A stretch of DNA of 64,000 nucleotides from JAWLHK01 sp041690355 [NCBI: bacterium] (GCA_041690355.1 JAWLHK010000001.1:310001-374000); one strand, 5' to 3'. Counted from the stretch's first letter, positions 51,784 through 60,799 are shown. The notes: generated by a model not told the origin, from the letters alone. Made by a program: numbers and translations.

Positions 51784-52578
51784 TTACGGGTTGAACGTGA
51801 CTTCGGTGTACCCGTAGCTCTGCGTGCCGTCCATGACCCGCTCGACCATGAGCGCGTCGGGGAACCGCATGGTCCACGAGCCGGGGTGGTAGAAGCTCAC
51901 CCGCATGCGCTTTTCTTCCTGCGCCGCGGCCCGGCTCGAGCACACATCGCCCGAGCACTGCGGCAGGCTCTGCAGCATGCCGCTGATGCCCCATTCGGCA
52001 TTGCCGTTATAGATGAAATCGGCGAAGACTTCCTCGCTCGTATACGGTTCGGGGCCGATCTGCCCCTGGTGCGAGTAGATCGAGCAGTTGACGGCGCAGG
52101 AGTCGACGATGTTCTTTTCCATGGTCGCGTCGTCGCAATCGACGCACGAGCAGGCCTTGACGCAGGCCGTGGTGCACGAATAGCCCTGCTGCTGGGCGAG
52201 GACGTTGCAGGCGTCGACCGAGTAACTCCCGCTGCCGCCGTCGACGACGAGCGGGTCGACCACGTAAACGACGCCATCGTATTCCATGTAGACGGCCGAT
52301 GCGGCCGAGCCCTGAATCGTGAAATCAAGACCGGTTTCGGTGTCGCTGATGCGCGTCCACGCGACGTTCGACACGACAGGGGCGCCATCGCCCATCGTCG
52401 GTTCGGGCATCGGGCCGTTATGAACGCGGCCGTCGGGCAGACTGAACTCCCCGTTGCCGATGCATGCCCCCTGACAGATGAATTCATCATCGGGCTCGGG
52501 GAGCTCCGGAAAATCGAGCAGGCCGATACAGCCGGACAACAGCGTGACCAGGAGCACGAACGCGAATGTGGCGCGCAT
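51784..52578 (-). CDS. Cys-rich lipoprotein of unknown function
   Basis: 264 residues. Lipobox LLSGC (Cys17). More than a dozen Cys residues, densest in CSCVDCDD and neighbouring segments (about 115-155), imply several disulfides in an exported domain. An FICQGACIG pair follows the signal. No family recognised. Convergent with the 50431 gene. Confidence 0.75.
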   Translation of the reverse strand: MRATFAFVLLVTLLSGCIGLLDFPELPEPDDEFICQGACIGNGEFSLPDGRVHNGPMPEPTMGDGAPVVSNVAWTRISDTETGLDFTIQGSAASAVYMEYDGVVYVVDPLVVDGGSGSYSVDACNVLAQQQGYSCTTACVKACSCVDCDDATMEKNIVDSCAVNCSIYSHQGQIGPEPYTSEEVFADFIYNGNAEWGISGMLQSLPQCSGDVCSSRAAAQEEKRMRVSFYHPGSWTMRFPDALMVERVMDGTQSYGYTEVTFNP

Positions 52579-52630
52579 GGGGAATCCTGTAGCAGGAAAC
52601 GGACGTTGAGGGGTGGCGGACGTAAACAGG

Positions 52631-52649
52631 TCCGGACGGCATGTCCGGA
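52631..52649. terminator. 7-bp hairpin upstream of the Cys-rich lipoprotein
   Basis: TCCGGAC (52631-52637), loop GGCAT, GTCCGGA (52643-52649). It lies about 107 nt past the stop of the DUF2961 gene on the same strand. No U-tract. Confidence 0.35.
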
Positions 52650-52755
52650 GCCAGGCGAGCGAATAATAGCACGGAGCCCCGCCGGGGCGCCAGATCGATC
52701 GTGCGGGACGGTATCCCTGCCGGCGGATACCAATCCGGGGTCATCACCGGGGACA

Positions 52756-54279
52756 TCAGGGGGGCGTCAGATAGGCAATGGCAAGCGAGCGATAGCGATG
52801 GGGGATGTCGGTATGGTTGACGCCGACCTCCAACGTTGCGCGCAGGCGCTCGCGGAAGCGGATCTGATCGGCGCCGAGGAAGTAACGGGCCATCTGCGCA
52901 CGCCCCCATCCGGCGCGGGTCACGTCCACGAGCGACACGCCTCCCCAGGGCGCGCCGTAGGGCCCGTCCTTGAAGTAGAAGCCGCCGTTGAACAGATCCT
53001 CCGTCCCGGTGCCCCGCCCGCGGATTTCGCCGTCAATCTCCCAGACCTCGTCCCCCTCGAGAAAATTGTGCGGGTCGGAGATCAGGATGTGCGTATCGGG
53101 CGCACTCTCGGCCGCGAGCAGAAACGCGACGAGCCGGCCGCTTCCCCCGATATCCGCCCAGGTGTGCAGCGCCGGCTCGATGGCATCGTGGACGGCGGTC
53201 TGCACGAAAAATCGGCCCGGGGGGATGGCAATCGGCTCGGCCAACGTGTCGATGCGATAGCGGATGTCGGCCGGCTGGGTGACCGCCAGCGAAATCTCCC
53301 CTTCGCGCCCGTGGGGCCAGCCCCACCGCAGAAGGCACGAGATCGACGCCTCGTCCCGGCGCACGACGATACGTCCGCCGTCCCAGTCGGCCCACTCGAG
53401 GCCCGCATTGCATAGATCGCCCACGCGCGCCGCGCTGGCCACGCCGTCGAAGGCAAACGAGAGCACCGCCCGGCGCAGCGTTTCGGCATCCCCGCGCGCC
53501 GCGGTGAGCCGGATCTGAACCGCCGCACCGGGCCCCCGCCGCGCGTAGAGCGTGGCCGCCGTCCCCGCGAGAGCATGCTCGGACCCCGCCAGGATCGCGC
53601 CGCTGCCCGCTTCGGCCCGAGCGGGCGGCAGATCTCCCTGCACCAGATCGATCTGGTGATAGTAGAGTTTGTGCCGCGGATGGGCGAGTACGACCCAGGC
53701 CTCGCGTTCGAAACGAAAAGGGGTATCGAGAACGAGGGAGCCGGAATAGATGGTTCCGAATTCCGAAAAAGGCGTATCGAGGAACGGCTCGGCGATCCCG
53801 TCTGCGAAAATCTGGAGCCGCTCGTTCTCCCACTGCACGTTGCGCACCAGGTCGAGCGCGGTCAGCCAGATCCGCGACACGGTGCCCGGGCCGGCCAGGT
53901 GCGCGTAGACGAGCCCGTCGACCGCTTCGGGACAGACCGGCCACCGGCGGACGTGAAAGGCCATCGGATCGGGGCTCGGCGTGCGGCGGCAATCGGCATC
54001 GAAGGCGCCGAAGTCGGCGTTGCCGGCCGGAAAAACGGGGAGCAGGTTGTAAACCCCGGGATCCCAGGACGAAAGCATGCGCCAGCGGTTTTCGTAGAGA
54101 CGGGCGGGGCCGAGCAGGTCGTCCCGCTCGGCCAGGGGCGTGGAATCGAAGCGCGCCGACGCAGCGCGCGGCTCCGCCAGACGGGCGTGATCCGTACAGG
54201 CGGCCGACAAACCCAGCGCGGCCAGGGCGAGGGTCTGCAGCATGAAACGGCGTGCAATCACGGCGACATCGTACCGCAT
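52756..54279 (-). CDS. DUF2961 (GH172-type) exported lipoprotein
   Basis: 507 residues. The signal has a twin-arginine-like IARRFML and lipobox LSAAC. The DUF2961 core is clear: ENRWRMLSSWDPG, GPGTVSRIWLT, FLEGDEVWEIDGE and GTGTEDLFNGGFYF. Characterised members (GH172) act on fructofuranose- or arabinofuranose-containing glycans, with acidic residues in the last two motifs expected at the active site. Its substrate here is unknown. ATG at 54279 keeps the RR; a longer start exists at 54315. Confidence 0.85.
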   Translation of the reverse strand: MRYDVAVIARRFMLQTLALAALGLSAACTDHARLAEPRAASARFDSTPLAERDDLLGPARLYENRWRMLSSWDPGVYNLLPVFPAGNADFGAFDADCRRTPSPDPMAFHVRRWPVCPEAVDGLVYAHLAGPGTVSRIWLTALDLVRNVQWENERLQIFADGIAEPFLDTPFSEFGTIYSGSLVLDTPFRFEREAWVVLAHPRHKLYYHQIDLVQGDLPPARAEAGSGAILAGSEHALAGTAATLYARRGPGAAVQIRLTAARGDAETLRRAVLSFAFDGVASAARVGDLCNAGLEWADWDGGRIVVRRDEASISCLLRWGWPHGREGEISLAVTQPADIRYRIDTLAEPIAIPPGRFFVQTAVHDAIEPALHTWADIGGSGRLVAFLLAAESAPDTHILISDPHNFLEGDEVWEIDGEIRGRGTGTEDLFNGGFYFKDGPYGAPWGGVSLVDVTRAGWGRAQMARYFLGADQIRFRERLRATLEVGVNHTDIPHRYRSLAIAYLTPP

Positions 54280-54332
54280 CGGCCGGCTCGTCGAAACCGC
54301 ACCGTACCGCTTCATAAAGGGCTCCGGCGCGC

Positions 54333-54361
54333 TTGCAACCGCCGCCCGCAGTGATTACCGT
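54333..54361 (+). promoter_or_regulatory. Putative leaderless promoter of the receiver-GGDEF pair
   Basis: TTGCAA (54333-54338), N17, TACCGT (54356-54361), then 6 nt to ATG 54368. No Shine-Dalgarno sequence. Confidence 0.45.
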
Positions 54362-54367
54362 ATAAGC

Positions 54368-54754
54368 ATGGAAGTGCGGCGCATCCTGGCCATCGACGAC
54401 GACGAAGACATCCTGACGGTCGTCCAGAAAGTGCTGCGCCGTGCAGGCTGGGAGATACATACGGCCGGCTCGCACGAAGAGGCCATGGCCTTGGCGGCCA
54501 CGGTACGCCCCGAACTCATTCTGCTCGACATGGACATGCCCGGGTGCGACGGCGCCTGCCTGCTCGAGCGGCTGCGCGGCCTGCCTGAAACGGCGGCGGT
54601 TCCCGTCTTTTTTCTTTCGGGGGGATTCGGCGCCGACGATTCGGACACCATCCCCGGCGCCCAGGGCCTGCTACGCAAACCGTTCGGGCCGACGGAGCTG
54701 CCCGCGCAGATCCGTCGCCTTCTCGACGCGCTCGAACCGTCGGCGTCCGCATGA
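54368..54754 (+). CDS. Single-domain response regulator (CheY-like)
   Basis: 128-residue receiver domain with acidic pocket IDDDED, phospho-Asp in LLDMDMPG, Ser in FFLSGG replacing the usual Thr, and Lys in LLRKPFG. No output domain. The stop overlaps the start of the multi-receiver GGDEF gene (ATGA), so the two probably form one relay. No kinase gene is adjacent. Confidence 0.9.
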   Translation: MEVRRILAIDDDEDILTVVQKVLRRAGWEIHTAGSHEEAMALAATVRPELILLDMDMPGCDGACLLERLRGLPETAAVPVFFLSGGFGADDSDTIPGAQGLLRKPFGPTELPAQIRRLLDALEPSASA

Positions 54755-56775
54755 AAATTCTTCTCGTCGACGACGATCAGGCCTTCGTCGATCTCCTGCA
54801 GAAAACGCTGATCCACCACGGCCACACGGTAAGCGTCGCCTATCGTATCCGTGACGCGCGAACCCTTCTCGAGCGTGAGCGGCCGGATCTCGTCGTCGTC
54901 GACGGGCTGCTCCCCGACGGTAACGGAATGGCGTGGATCGAGGAGCGGCGGCAGGCCGGCGACACCTCGACCTTTCTCTTTCTCTCGGCGTTCTTCCGCG
55001 ATCTGGCCAGCTTCCGCCGATTGACGCGCGACCTCTCGGTTCCGCTGATTCTGCACAAACCGATTTCACCGCTCGAGTTCATGCGGCAGGCGGCGCACTT
55101 TCTCGAGCCGACGGCTTCAGCCCCGGTTCCCCAGGCGCTGCCCGGCACGGCCCTCCTGCTGCCGCCGGCGGAATTCGACGATACCATCGATGATTTCGCC
55201 GCCGAGCTTGCGGGCCTGCGCGCCGAGTATCAGGCGAAGCTTGCCGTGCGGTTCGAAGACCTGGGGACGGCGCTTGCCGAGGCCGAACGCGACCCTGACC
55301 GGCACGAAACCGCCCTTCGCCTCGCCCACCGCCTGCACGGCACGGCCGGCTCGTACGGCTTTCACGAAGTGAGCGCCGCAGCGGGCACCATCGAAACCGC
55401 CCTGCGGGCGACCCCGCCCCGGTTCGCACAGGCGCGCGAGATGCTGCACCGCATGGTGCGACTGGGGGCGCTCAGCGATCCGCGGTCCGAGGCGGCCATG
55501 CCGGGCGCCTGGGTCGCCACCGTGCTCGTGATCGATTCCGATCCGGCCTTCCAGGTTGCCGTCCGCCATCTGGCCGACCGCGCCCTGGTACGCGTGTTCG
55601 GCGCCGCAGATGCCGCTGAGGCCCTCGCGCTGGTCTCCCGCAGCGAGTTCGACGGCATTCTGGTGAATCTGAGCGCCGCGCTGGAGAACGACGCCGCCCT
55701 TCTGGCCACGCTGCGCGGCCTCAAAGAGACGACCGGCGTGCCCATCGCCGTCCTGGCCGACGAAGCCGACGACGGCATCGAGAACCGCATTGCGGCGCAG
55801 CACGCGGGAGCCTCGCTCTTTCTCACGCGCCCGCTCGACTATCCCTCGTTCACGGACGGCGTGCGTTATCTCGCGGCCCTGCGGCATGCGGCTCGGGCCA
55901 CCGTGCTGGCCGTCGACGACGACGCAGACTTTCTGCAGCTGCTCGAAAGTATGCTGCGCTCTGCCGGGTACCAGGCCGCGGTGTCAGCGGAACCGGAGTC
56001 GATACTCACGCTGCTAGCCGATCGGCAACCCGACGTCCTTCTGCTCGACGTCGACATGCCGACCATGTCGGGGTTCGACGTGTGCCGCATGCTGCGCACC
56101 CACTCGCGCTGGCGCGAGCTTCCCGTTCTCTTTCTGACCTCGCGCACCGATATGGAGTCGCGCATCGAAGCGTTTCGCGCGGGGGGCGACGACCTGCTCG
56201 TCAAGCCGATTGTGCGCGAGGAACTCGCCGCGCGCCTCGATCTGCGGCTCGAGCGCAATCGCCTGCTGCGTGAGAAGATGGAGCACGACGGCTTGACCGG
56301 CCTCCTGCTGCGCCCCCCATTTCTCACCGCGCTTGCCGCGCGCCTGCACGAGGCGGCGCGCAAGAACGCAAGCCTCGCGGTGGCCTTGCTCGACGTCGAC
56401 CATTTCAAAACGGTCAATGATCGATACGGCCACGGGGTCGGCGACCGCGTCCTTGCGCGCCTCGGGGCGTCGATTGCCGGCCGGTTCCGCGCCGAGGATC
56501 TGCGCGCGCGCTGGGGCGGCGAGGAGATCGCGCTGGCTTTTCTCGAACAGTCGGCCGAGATGGCGCACGCGCTGCTCGAACGGCTGCTCGCCGAGTTTTC
56601 GCGTATCGAGTTCCACAGCGATGCGGGAGAATCCTTCCACGTCCAGTTCAGCGCCGGCGTGGCTGCGTTTCCCGCGGATGGCGACACGGTGGAACTGTTG
56701 CTGAAACGCGCCGACGATCGCCTGCTGGCCGCCAAGCGCGCGGGGCGCAACCGCATCAACTCGAGTGACGAGTGA
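54751..56775 (+). CDS. Multi-receiver/HPt diguanylate cyclase (REC-HPt-REC-REC-GGDEF)
   Basis: 674 residues. Order: receiver 1 (about 1-118, VVVDGLLPDGNG); HPt (about 145-235, LAHRLHGTAGSYGF); receiver 2 (about 250-365) whose phospho-Asp site reads GILVNLSA, so Asn replaces Asp; canonical receiver 3 (about 385-500, LLLDVDMPTMSG); and a GGDEF domain (about 510-670, DVDHFKTVNDRYGH and WGGEEI). It should make cyclic-di-GMP under phosphorelay control. The last codons (SSDE-stop) are themselves heptanucleotide repeat sequence. Confidence 0.93.
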   Translation: MKILLVDDDQAFVDLLQKTLIHHGHTVSVAYRIRDARTLLERERPDLVVVDGLLPDGNGMAWIEERRQAGDTSTFLFLSAFFRDLASFRRLTRDLSVPLILHKPISPLEFMRQAAHFLEPTASAPVPQALPGTALLLPPAEFDDTIDDFAAELAGLRAEYQAKLAVRFEDLGTALAEAERDPDRHETALRLAHRLHGTAGSYGFHEVSAAAGTIETALRATPPRFAQAREMLHRMVRLGALSDPRSEAAMPGAWVATVLVIDSDPAFQVAVRHLADRALVRVFGAADAAEALALVSRSEFDGILVNLSAALENDAALLATLRGLKETTGVPIAVLADEADDGIENRIAAQHAGASLFLTRPLDYPSFTDGVRYLAALRHAARATVLAVDDDADFLQLLESMLRSAGYQAAVSAEPESILTLLADRQPDVLLLDVDMPTMSGFDVCRMLRTHSRWRELPVLFLTSRTDMESRIEAFRAGGDDLLVKPIVREELAARLDLRLERNRLLREKMEHDGLTGLLLRPPFLTALAARLHEAARKNASLAVALLDVDHFKTVNDRYGHGVGDRVLARLGASIAGRFRAEDLRARWGGEEIALAFLEQSAEMAHALLERLLAEFSRIEFHSDAGESFHVQFSAGVAAFPADGDTVELLLKRADDRLLAAKRAGRNRINSSDE

Positions 56776-56922
56776 CTTAGAGTTTTGAGTTCCGAGTTTT
56801 GAGTGACGAGTGACGAGTGACGATCTGTCCGGAAAGGACCTTGGTGCCAGTCTGGCGCTCAGTGCTTGGCGCTCGCTCCCCCTGCTCTTGCTTCTTAAGA
56901 ATTAAGAATCAGGAATCAGGAA
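56763..56922. repeat. Heptanucleotide arrays E
   Basis: GAGTGAC/GAGTTTT-type units from 56763 to about 56824, starting inside the 3' end of the diguanylate cyclase gene and supplying its stop codon. A GC-rich block follows, GGCGCTC-AGTGCTT-GGCGCTC (56854-56874), and then AATTAAG-AATCAGG-AATCAGG-AATG (about 56900-56924). All are in 7-bp register. Confidence 0.85.
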
Positions 56923-56965
56923 TGCTCTGATCCCCTCCCCCCTTCCCCGCCTCCGGATCCGATTT

Positions 56966-56971
56966 TATAGT
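56966..56971 (+). promoter_or_regulatory. Putative -10 of the ba3 oxidase operon
   Basis: TATAGT (5 of 6 to consensus); no convincing -35. An AAGAGAGG ribosome site follows before ATG 56993. Confidence 0.4.
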
Positions 56972-56992
56972 GGACTCTCGAAGAGAGGTCCC

Positions 56993-57271
56993 ATGGCGAG
57001 TACAGAACCTACGGCGCCCCAGGTGTCGATGACCCGGCTCATCGTGACGATTGCGGTTTTCGTCGTCATCGGATTGCCCATGGTCGGCTACCTGTGGGAA
57101 ACGCTCAACGGCGTGCTCGCGCTGCGGAGCAGCTGGCAACAGGTGGGGATCGCGATTCCCGTCCTGGCCGTCTTTCTCGTGCTGCTCTTTCTGCTGGCGC
57201 GCACGATCGAGCGGTGGAACGACGGAGCGTCTTCACGGGCCGGCCGCGCCGGCGGAGGGAGTCATGGCTGA
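56993..57271 (+). CDS. Small membrane protein of the ba3 oxidase operon
   Basis: 92 residues with two helices (14-35 and 50-69) and a short basic tail. First gene of the oxidase operon and overlapping the next by 8 nt. No family recognised; it may help assemble the oxidase. Confidence 0.8.
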   Translation: MASTEPTAPQVSMTRLIVTIAVFVVIGLPMVGYLWETLNGVLALRSSWQQVGIAIPVLAVFLVLLFLLARTIERWNDGASSRAGRAGGGSHG

Positions 57272-57446
57272 TCAGGATCCGGAACGCAAAGAGCCGCTGG
57301 CCATGGGGAGCGACTGGCCAGAAGACACCGAGTTCGGCCCCGGCGAAGAGCCGGTGGCGACCGGTACCTTCTTTCTCATGATCGTCTTTCTCATGTTGAT
57401 CTTCGGCTTCTGGGTGATGATGTACGTGCTTCTGCTGGGGCGCTGA
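57264..57446 (+). CDS. Cytochrome oxidase subunit IIa-like single-helix protein
   Basis: 60 residues: a polar acidic N-terminus (DQDPERKEPL ... DTEFGPGEEP) and one C-terminal helix (FFLMIVFLMLIFGFWVMMYVLLL). Position directly before subunit II and the single helix fit the subunit IIa of ba3-type oxidases. GGAGGG precedes ATG 57264. Confidence 0.8.
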   Translation: MADQDPERKEPLAMGSDWPEDTEFGPGEEPVATGTFFLMIVFLMLIFGFWVMMYVLLLGR

Positions 57447-57447
57447 C

Positions 57448-57915
57448 ATGAAGGTCCATCGCTACGACAAGGCGTTTCTCATCGTTGGCGGCGTCCTTCT
57501 GGTGGGCTGCCTGTTCGCCCTGCTCTACGCCTCCGTGGGCATGGGGATCCACCTGCCCGGACGCCACGCAACCATCGACCCCCAGGCCGTGCACACGACG
57601 CCCCCCTTCGATAATCCCGGCGTACGCCAGCTTCCCGACGGACGAGTCGAAGCTGTCGTCGTGGGGCAGATCTGGAGCTTCGTCCCCGCAGAGATTCGCC
57701 TCCCCCTCGGCAAGGAAATCGTCTTCACGGTAACTTCCGCCGACGTGATCCACGGGTTCCACATCGACGGCACGCGCGTCAACATGATGATGATCCCCGG
57801 GCAGATCTCGCGGAACACCTACACGTTCCGGCGCCCGGGAGAATACCTGCTCGTCTGCCATGAATACTGCGGCGCGGCCCACCATACGATGGCCGGAAAG
57901 GTGATTGTGGAATGA
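57448..57915 (+). CDS. cbaB: Cytochrome c oxidase subunit II (ba3 type)
   Basis: 155 residues: one N-terminal helix (10-30) and a CuA cupredoxin domain. CuA ligands are H102 (VIHGFH), C137, E139, C141, H145 and M148 (CHEYCGAAHHTM). The short length and single helix are those of B-family (ba3) subunit II. It receives electrons from a cytochrome c or copper protein. 1 nt after the IIa-like gene, overlapping subunit I by 4 nt. Confidence 0.93.
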   Translation: MKVHRYDKAFLIVGGVLLVGCLFALLYASVGMGIHLPGRHATIDPQAVHTTPPFDNPGVRQLPDGRVEAVVVGQIWSFVPAEIRLPLGKEIVFTVTSADVIHGFHIDGTRVNMMMIPGQISRNTYTFRRPGEYLLVCHEYCGAAHHTMAGKVIVE

Positions 57916-59582
57916 GCGCGACAACTTCGATTGTCCTCGATCCCCTGGGATTCGACCTTCCCCGCGATCACCGCCGGGCCATCCGGTGGACGGTCTATGT
58001 CGGCTATCTCGCCCTGACGGCCGGGATCTTCCACGGCCTGGCCCAATCGCTCTCCTACGCGAAGATCGACATCCTCGAGTACTTCCCCTTTCTGCGCAGC
58101 TACTACCAGGGGCTGACCGCGCATGGCGTGGCCAACGCGCTGATCTTCACGTTCTCGTTCAGCAACGCCTTTCTGCCCCTGATGACCGCGCGCGCCCTGA
58201 GCGCGAAGTTGAGCGGGTTTCTGCTCTGGCTCTCGCTCGATCTGCTCATCGCGGGGAACATTCTCGTCATCTATGCCGTGACGACGAACCAGGCCAGCGT
58301 TCTCTACACGTCCTATGCGCCTCTCCAGGCCCACTGGACGTACTATATCGGACTGGTCCTTGTGGTCGTCTCGACCTGGGTGGCGCTGGTGAACATGCTC
58401 GGCGTCTACCGGCGATACCGCAAGGCTCATCCGGACGCGCGCGTTCCGCTGCTCGCGCACATCGCGGTCATCAGCTACGTCATGTGGTTTCTGGCCTCGC
58501 TGCCGATCGCAACCAGTTTCCTCGCGTTTCTCACCCCTTGGACAGTGGGGTTGACCGAGAAGACCGATCCGCTCTTCATCCGCACACTGTTCTGGTTCAC
58601 GGGGCACGCCATCGTCTATGCATGGCTGCTTCCGGGCTACGTTTCCTGGTACGCCACTGTGCCGCGCCTGGCAGGGGGGAAAATCATCAGTGACCCGCTG
58701 ACGCGCTTCGTGTTCATCCTCTTTCTGCTCTACTCGATTCCGACTGGATTCCACCACCAGTACACCGACCCCGGAATCAGCACGACGATGAAGGGGATCC
58801 ACGCCGTGCTGACCTTCATCGTCTTTTTTCCAAGTCTGGCAACGGCGTTCACGATGATGGCGGCCCTCGAGATGGGCGGCCGTCGCCACGGCGGCACCGG
58901 CCTGTTCGGGTGGATCCGCAAGATCCCGTGGGGCGACCCATCACTTGCGGCACAGGTTCTGGCCATGATCACGTTCGTGTTCGGCGGCATCACGGGCCTG
59001 ATCAACGCAAGCTTCACCATGAATCAGGTCATCCACAACACGACCTGGGTCCCCGGGCACTTCCACATGACCGTCGGGAGCGCGGTCGCCCTGACCCTGA
59101 TGGGTGTCGCCTATTGGATGATCCCGTATCTGACGGGACGCGCGCTCTTCAGCCGCACCATGGGGCTGGCTTCTTCATGGATTTATACGATCGGGGTGCT
59201 CATCTTCGCGCGTGGCATGATCTCGGCGGGGCTCGCGGGCATGCCGCGGCGGACCTTCATCGCCCAGGCGACGTACTACCGGGAAGGCTGGGAGCTTTCA
59301 GGGGCGATTACGGCCGTCGGCGGAACGCTCATGTTCATCGGCATCGCCCTGTTCTTCATCGACATGCTGCTGACCACCGTGGCGGGAAAGAAAGGGGCCG
59401 GCCCACGCGACATCCCGCTTTCGTCGACACTGTTCGCTCCGGCGCGCCACGGATGGGAACGGCACCTCGACCGACTTGGCTGGTGGGTCGTGGCGGCCAT
59501 CGCGCTGATTCTGATCGCCTACGGGCCGTTCTTTCTGACCTACGCGCCGCGCTTCGTTTCGCCAGGCTTTCAGATCTGGTAG
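57912..59582 (+). CDS. cbaA: Cytochrome c oxidase subunit I (ba3 type)
   Basis: 556 residues with about 13 helices. Haem/CuB histidines: LTAHGVANAL (low-spin haem), FTGHAIVYAWLLPGY (CuB), HHQYTDPG (CuB pair) and GHFHMTVG (haem pair). The YxxVP and lack of the A-family D-channel pattern fit the ba3 group. It reduces O2 to water and pumps protons, with high oxygen affinity in known members. Convergent with the dipeptidase gene. Confidence 0.95.
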   Translation: MSATTSIVLDPLGFDLPRDHRRAIRWTVYVGYLALTAGIFHGLAQSLSYAKIDILEYFPFLRSYYQGLTAHGVANALIFTFSFSNAFLPLMTARALSAKLSGFLLWLSLDLLIAGNILVIYAVTTNQASVLYTSYAPLQAHWTYYIGLVLVVVSTWVALVNMLGVYRRYRKAHPDARVPLLAHIAVISYVMWFLASLPIATSFLAFLTPWTVGLTEKTDPLFIRTLFWFTGHAIVYAWLLPGYVSWYATVPRLAGGKIISDPLTRFVFILFLLYSIPTGFHHQYTDPGISTTMKGIHAVLTFIVFFPSLATAFTMMAALEMGGRRHGGTGLFGWIRKIPWGDPSLAAQVLAMITFVFGGITGLINASFTMNQVIHNTTWVPGHFHMTVGSAVALTLMGVAYWMIPYLTGRALFSRTMGLASSWIYTIGVLIFARGMISAGLAGMPRRTFIAQATYYREGWELSGAITAVGGTLMFIGIALFFIDMLLTTVAGKKGAGPRDIPLSSTLFAPARHGWERHLDRLGWWVVAAIALILIAYGPFFLTYAPRFVSPGFQIW

Positions 59583-59594
59583 CGGCCTGCTTGC

Positions 59595-59615
59595 GCCGCA
59601 CCATCAGCGTGCGGC
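59595..59615. terminator. Bidirectional hairpin between cbaA and the dipeptidase
   Basis: GCCGCAC (59595-59601), loop CATCAGC, GTGCGGC (59609-59615). It lies in the 36-nt gap between convergent stops. Confidence 0.6.
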
Positions 59616-59618
59616 CGC

Positions 59619-60767
59619 TCAGGGAAGAAGTGCCGCCAGCAGCCGCACGACGTTACCGCCCATGATTTTGCGAACGTCGTCTTCGGTGAATCCCTCAGCA
59701 AGCAGTGCGTCGGTCAACATGGCGAAGTTGGCGGCATCGAACGGCGTGCTGACCATGCCGTCGAAATCGGATCCGAGCGCCACGTGGTCGACCCCCACGA
59801 CGTCAACGGTGTGGCGCATGGCGCGCACGACCGCGGCAACGTCTTCTCCGCAGGTGGCGAGCTTGAAGAACGCAATGCCGATGACGCCCCCGTTACGCGC
59901 GATGGCGCGCAGCTGATCGTCCGACAGATTGCGGTTGTTCTCGCAGGTCCCCTTGACGCCCGTGTGCGAGATGAAAATCGGGCGCCGGGTAAGCCGGAGC
60001 ACTTCGTCGAGGACCGGGGCCGAGGCGTGGGCGAGATCGATGATCATCTTCTTCTCGTCCATCCGCTTCACCCAGGCACGGCCGAGCGGCGTCAGACCAC
60101 CCTTCTTCTTGCCGTGAGCCGAGCCGCCGATATCGTTGTCGAAGAAGTGCGTGGGGGCGACCATGCGCACGCCGGCGTCATAGAAGACGTCGAGGTTACT
60201 CAGGTTCCCCTCGAGCGCATGCGCCCCCTCGATGCCGAGAAAGCCGGCGATCAGGTCCGGCTCCGCCTTGCGGCGATCGAGAAAGGCAGCCAGATCGGCC
60301 CGGGTCCGGATGATCACGAACTTTCCGTCCGAAGCGTCTGCGGCAGCCTGCAGCTTGCCCGCCTGATAGAGCGTGCGGCTCACGAGCGACGACCAGGTCG
60401 GCGTGGGCCATCCCTGCGCCATGGCAAGGACGCTGATCAGGTCTCCCTGATCGCCCGTGCTGTCAATGTTGATGTCGGCCGGCACCTTGCTGACGATCGT
60501 GAAGGCCTGGAGGGCATGATTGCCCGCCCGCATGCGCGCCAGGTCGACATGGCCGGCGTCGTTCGGTCCCTCGATGGGCCGGTTCCACAACAGCGAGTCG
60601 GCGTGCAGGTCGGCGGTGAGGAGCTCACGATGCAGTGCGGCGGCGCGTTCGCTCACGGTTGCCGGCTCCTGGGTCACGGCGTTGAACGACCGATCGACAC
60701 GAGAGGCGGCGAAGCATCCCCCGAGCAGCAGGAGGGCAGCGGGCAGGAGCAAGGAGCGCGGGCGCAT
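59619..60767 (-). CDS. Membrane dipeptidase-family (M19) lipoprotein
   Basis: 382 residues. Lipobox LLLLGGC (Cys15). Zinc-site motifs of renal-dipeptidase-like enzymes: TADLHADSLLW (HxD), EGAHALEGN, and the HTGVKGTCENNRNLSD and VALGSDFDG segments. It would cleave dipeptides at the cell envelope. ATG at 60767 is selected by the signal peptide and GGAGA upstream; the frame extends further but without homology. Confidence 0.92.
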   Translation of the reverse strand: MRPRSLLLPAALLLLGGCFAASRVDRSFNAVTQEPATVSERAAALHRELLTADLHADSLLWNRPIEGPNDAGHVDLARMRAGNHALQAFTIVSKVPADINIDSTGDQGDLISVLAMAQGWPTPTWSSLVSRTLYQAGKLQAAADASDGKFVIIRTRADLAAFLDRRKAEPDLIAGFLGIEGAHALEGNLSNLDVFYDAGVRMVAPTHFFDNDIGGSAHGKKKGGLTPLGRAWVKRMDEKKMIIDLAHASAPVLDEVLRLTRRPIFISHTGVKGTCENNRNLSDDQLRAIARNGGVIGIAFFKLATCGEDVAAVVRAMRHTVDVVGVDHVALGSDFDGMVSTPFDAANFAMLTDALLAEGFTEDDVRKIMGGNVVRLLAALLP

Positions 60768-60799
60768 GGGCGGTTCTCCGGTCAGCGAGTGGAAAAGGA

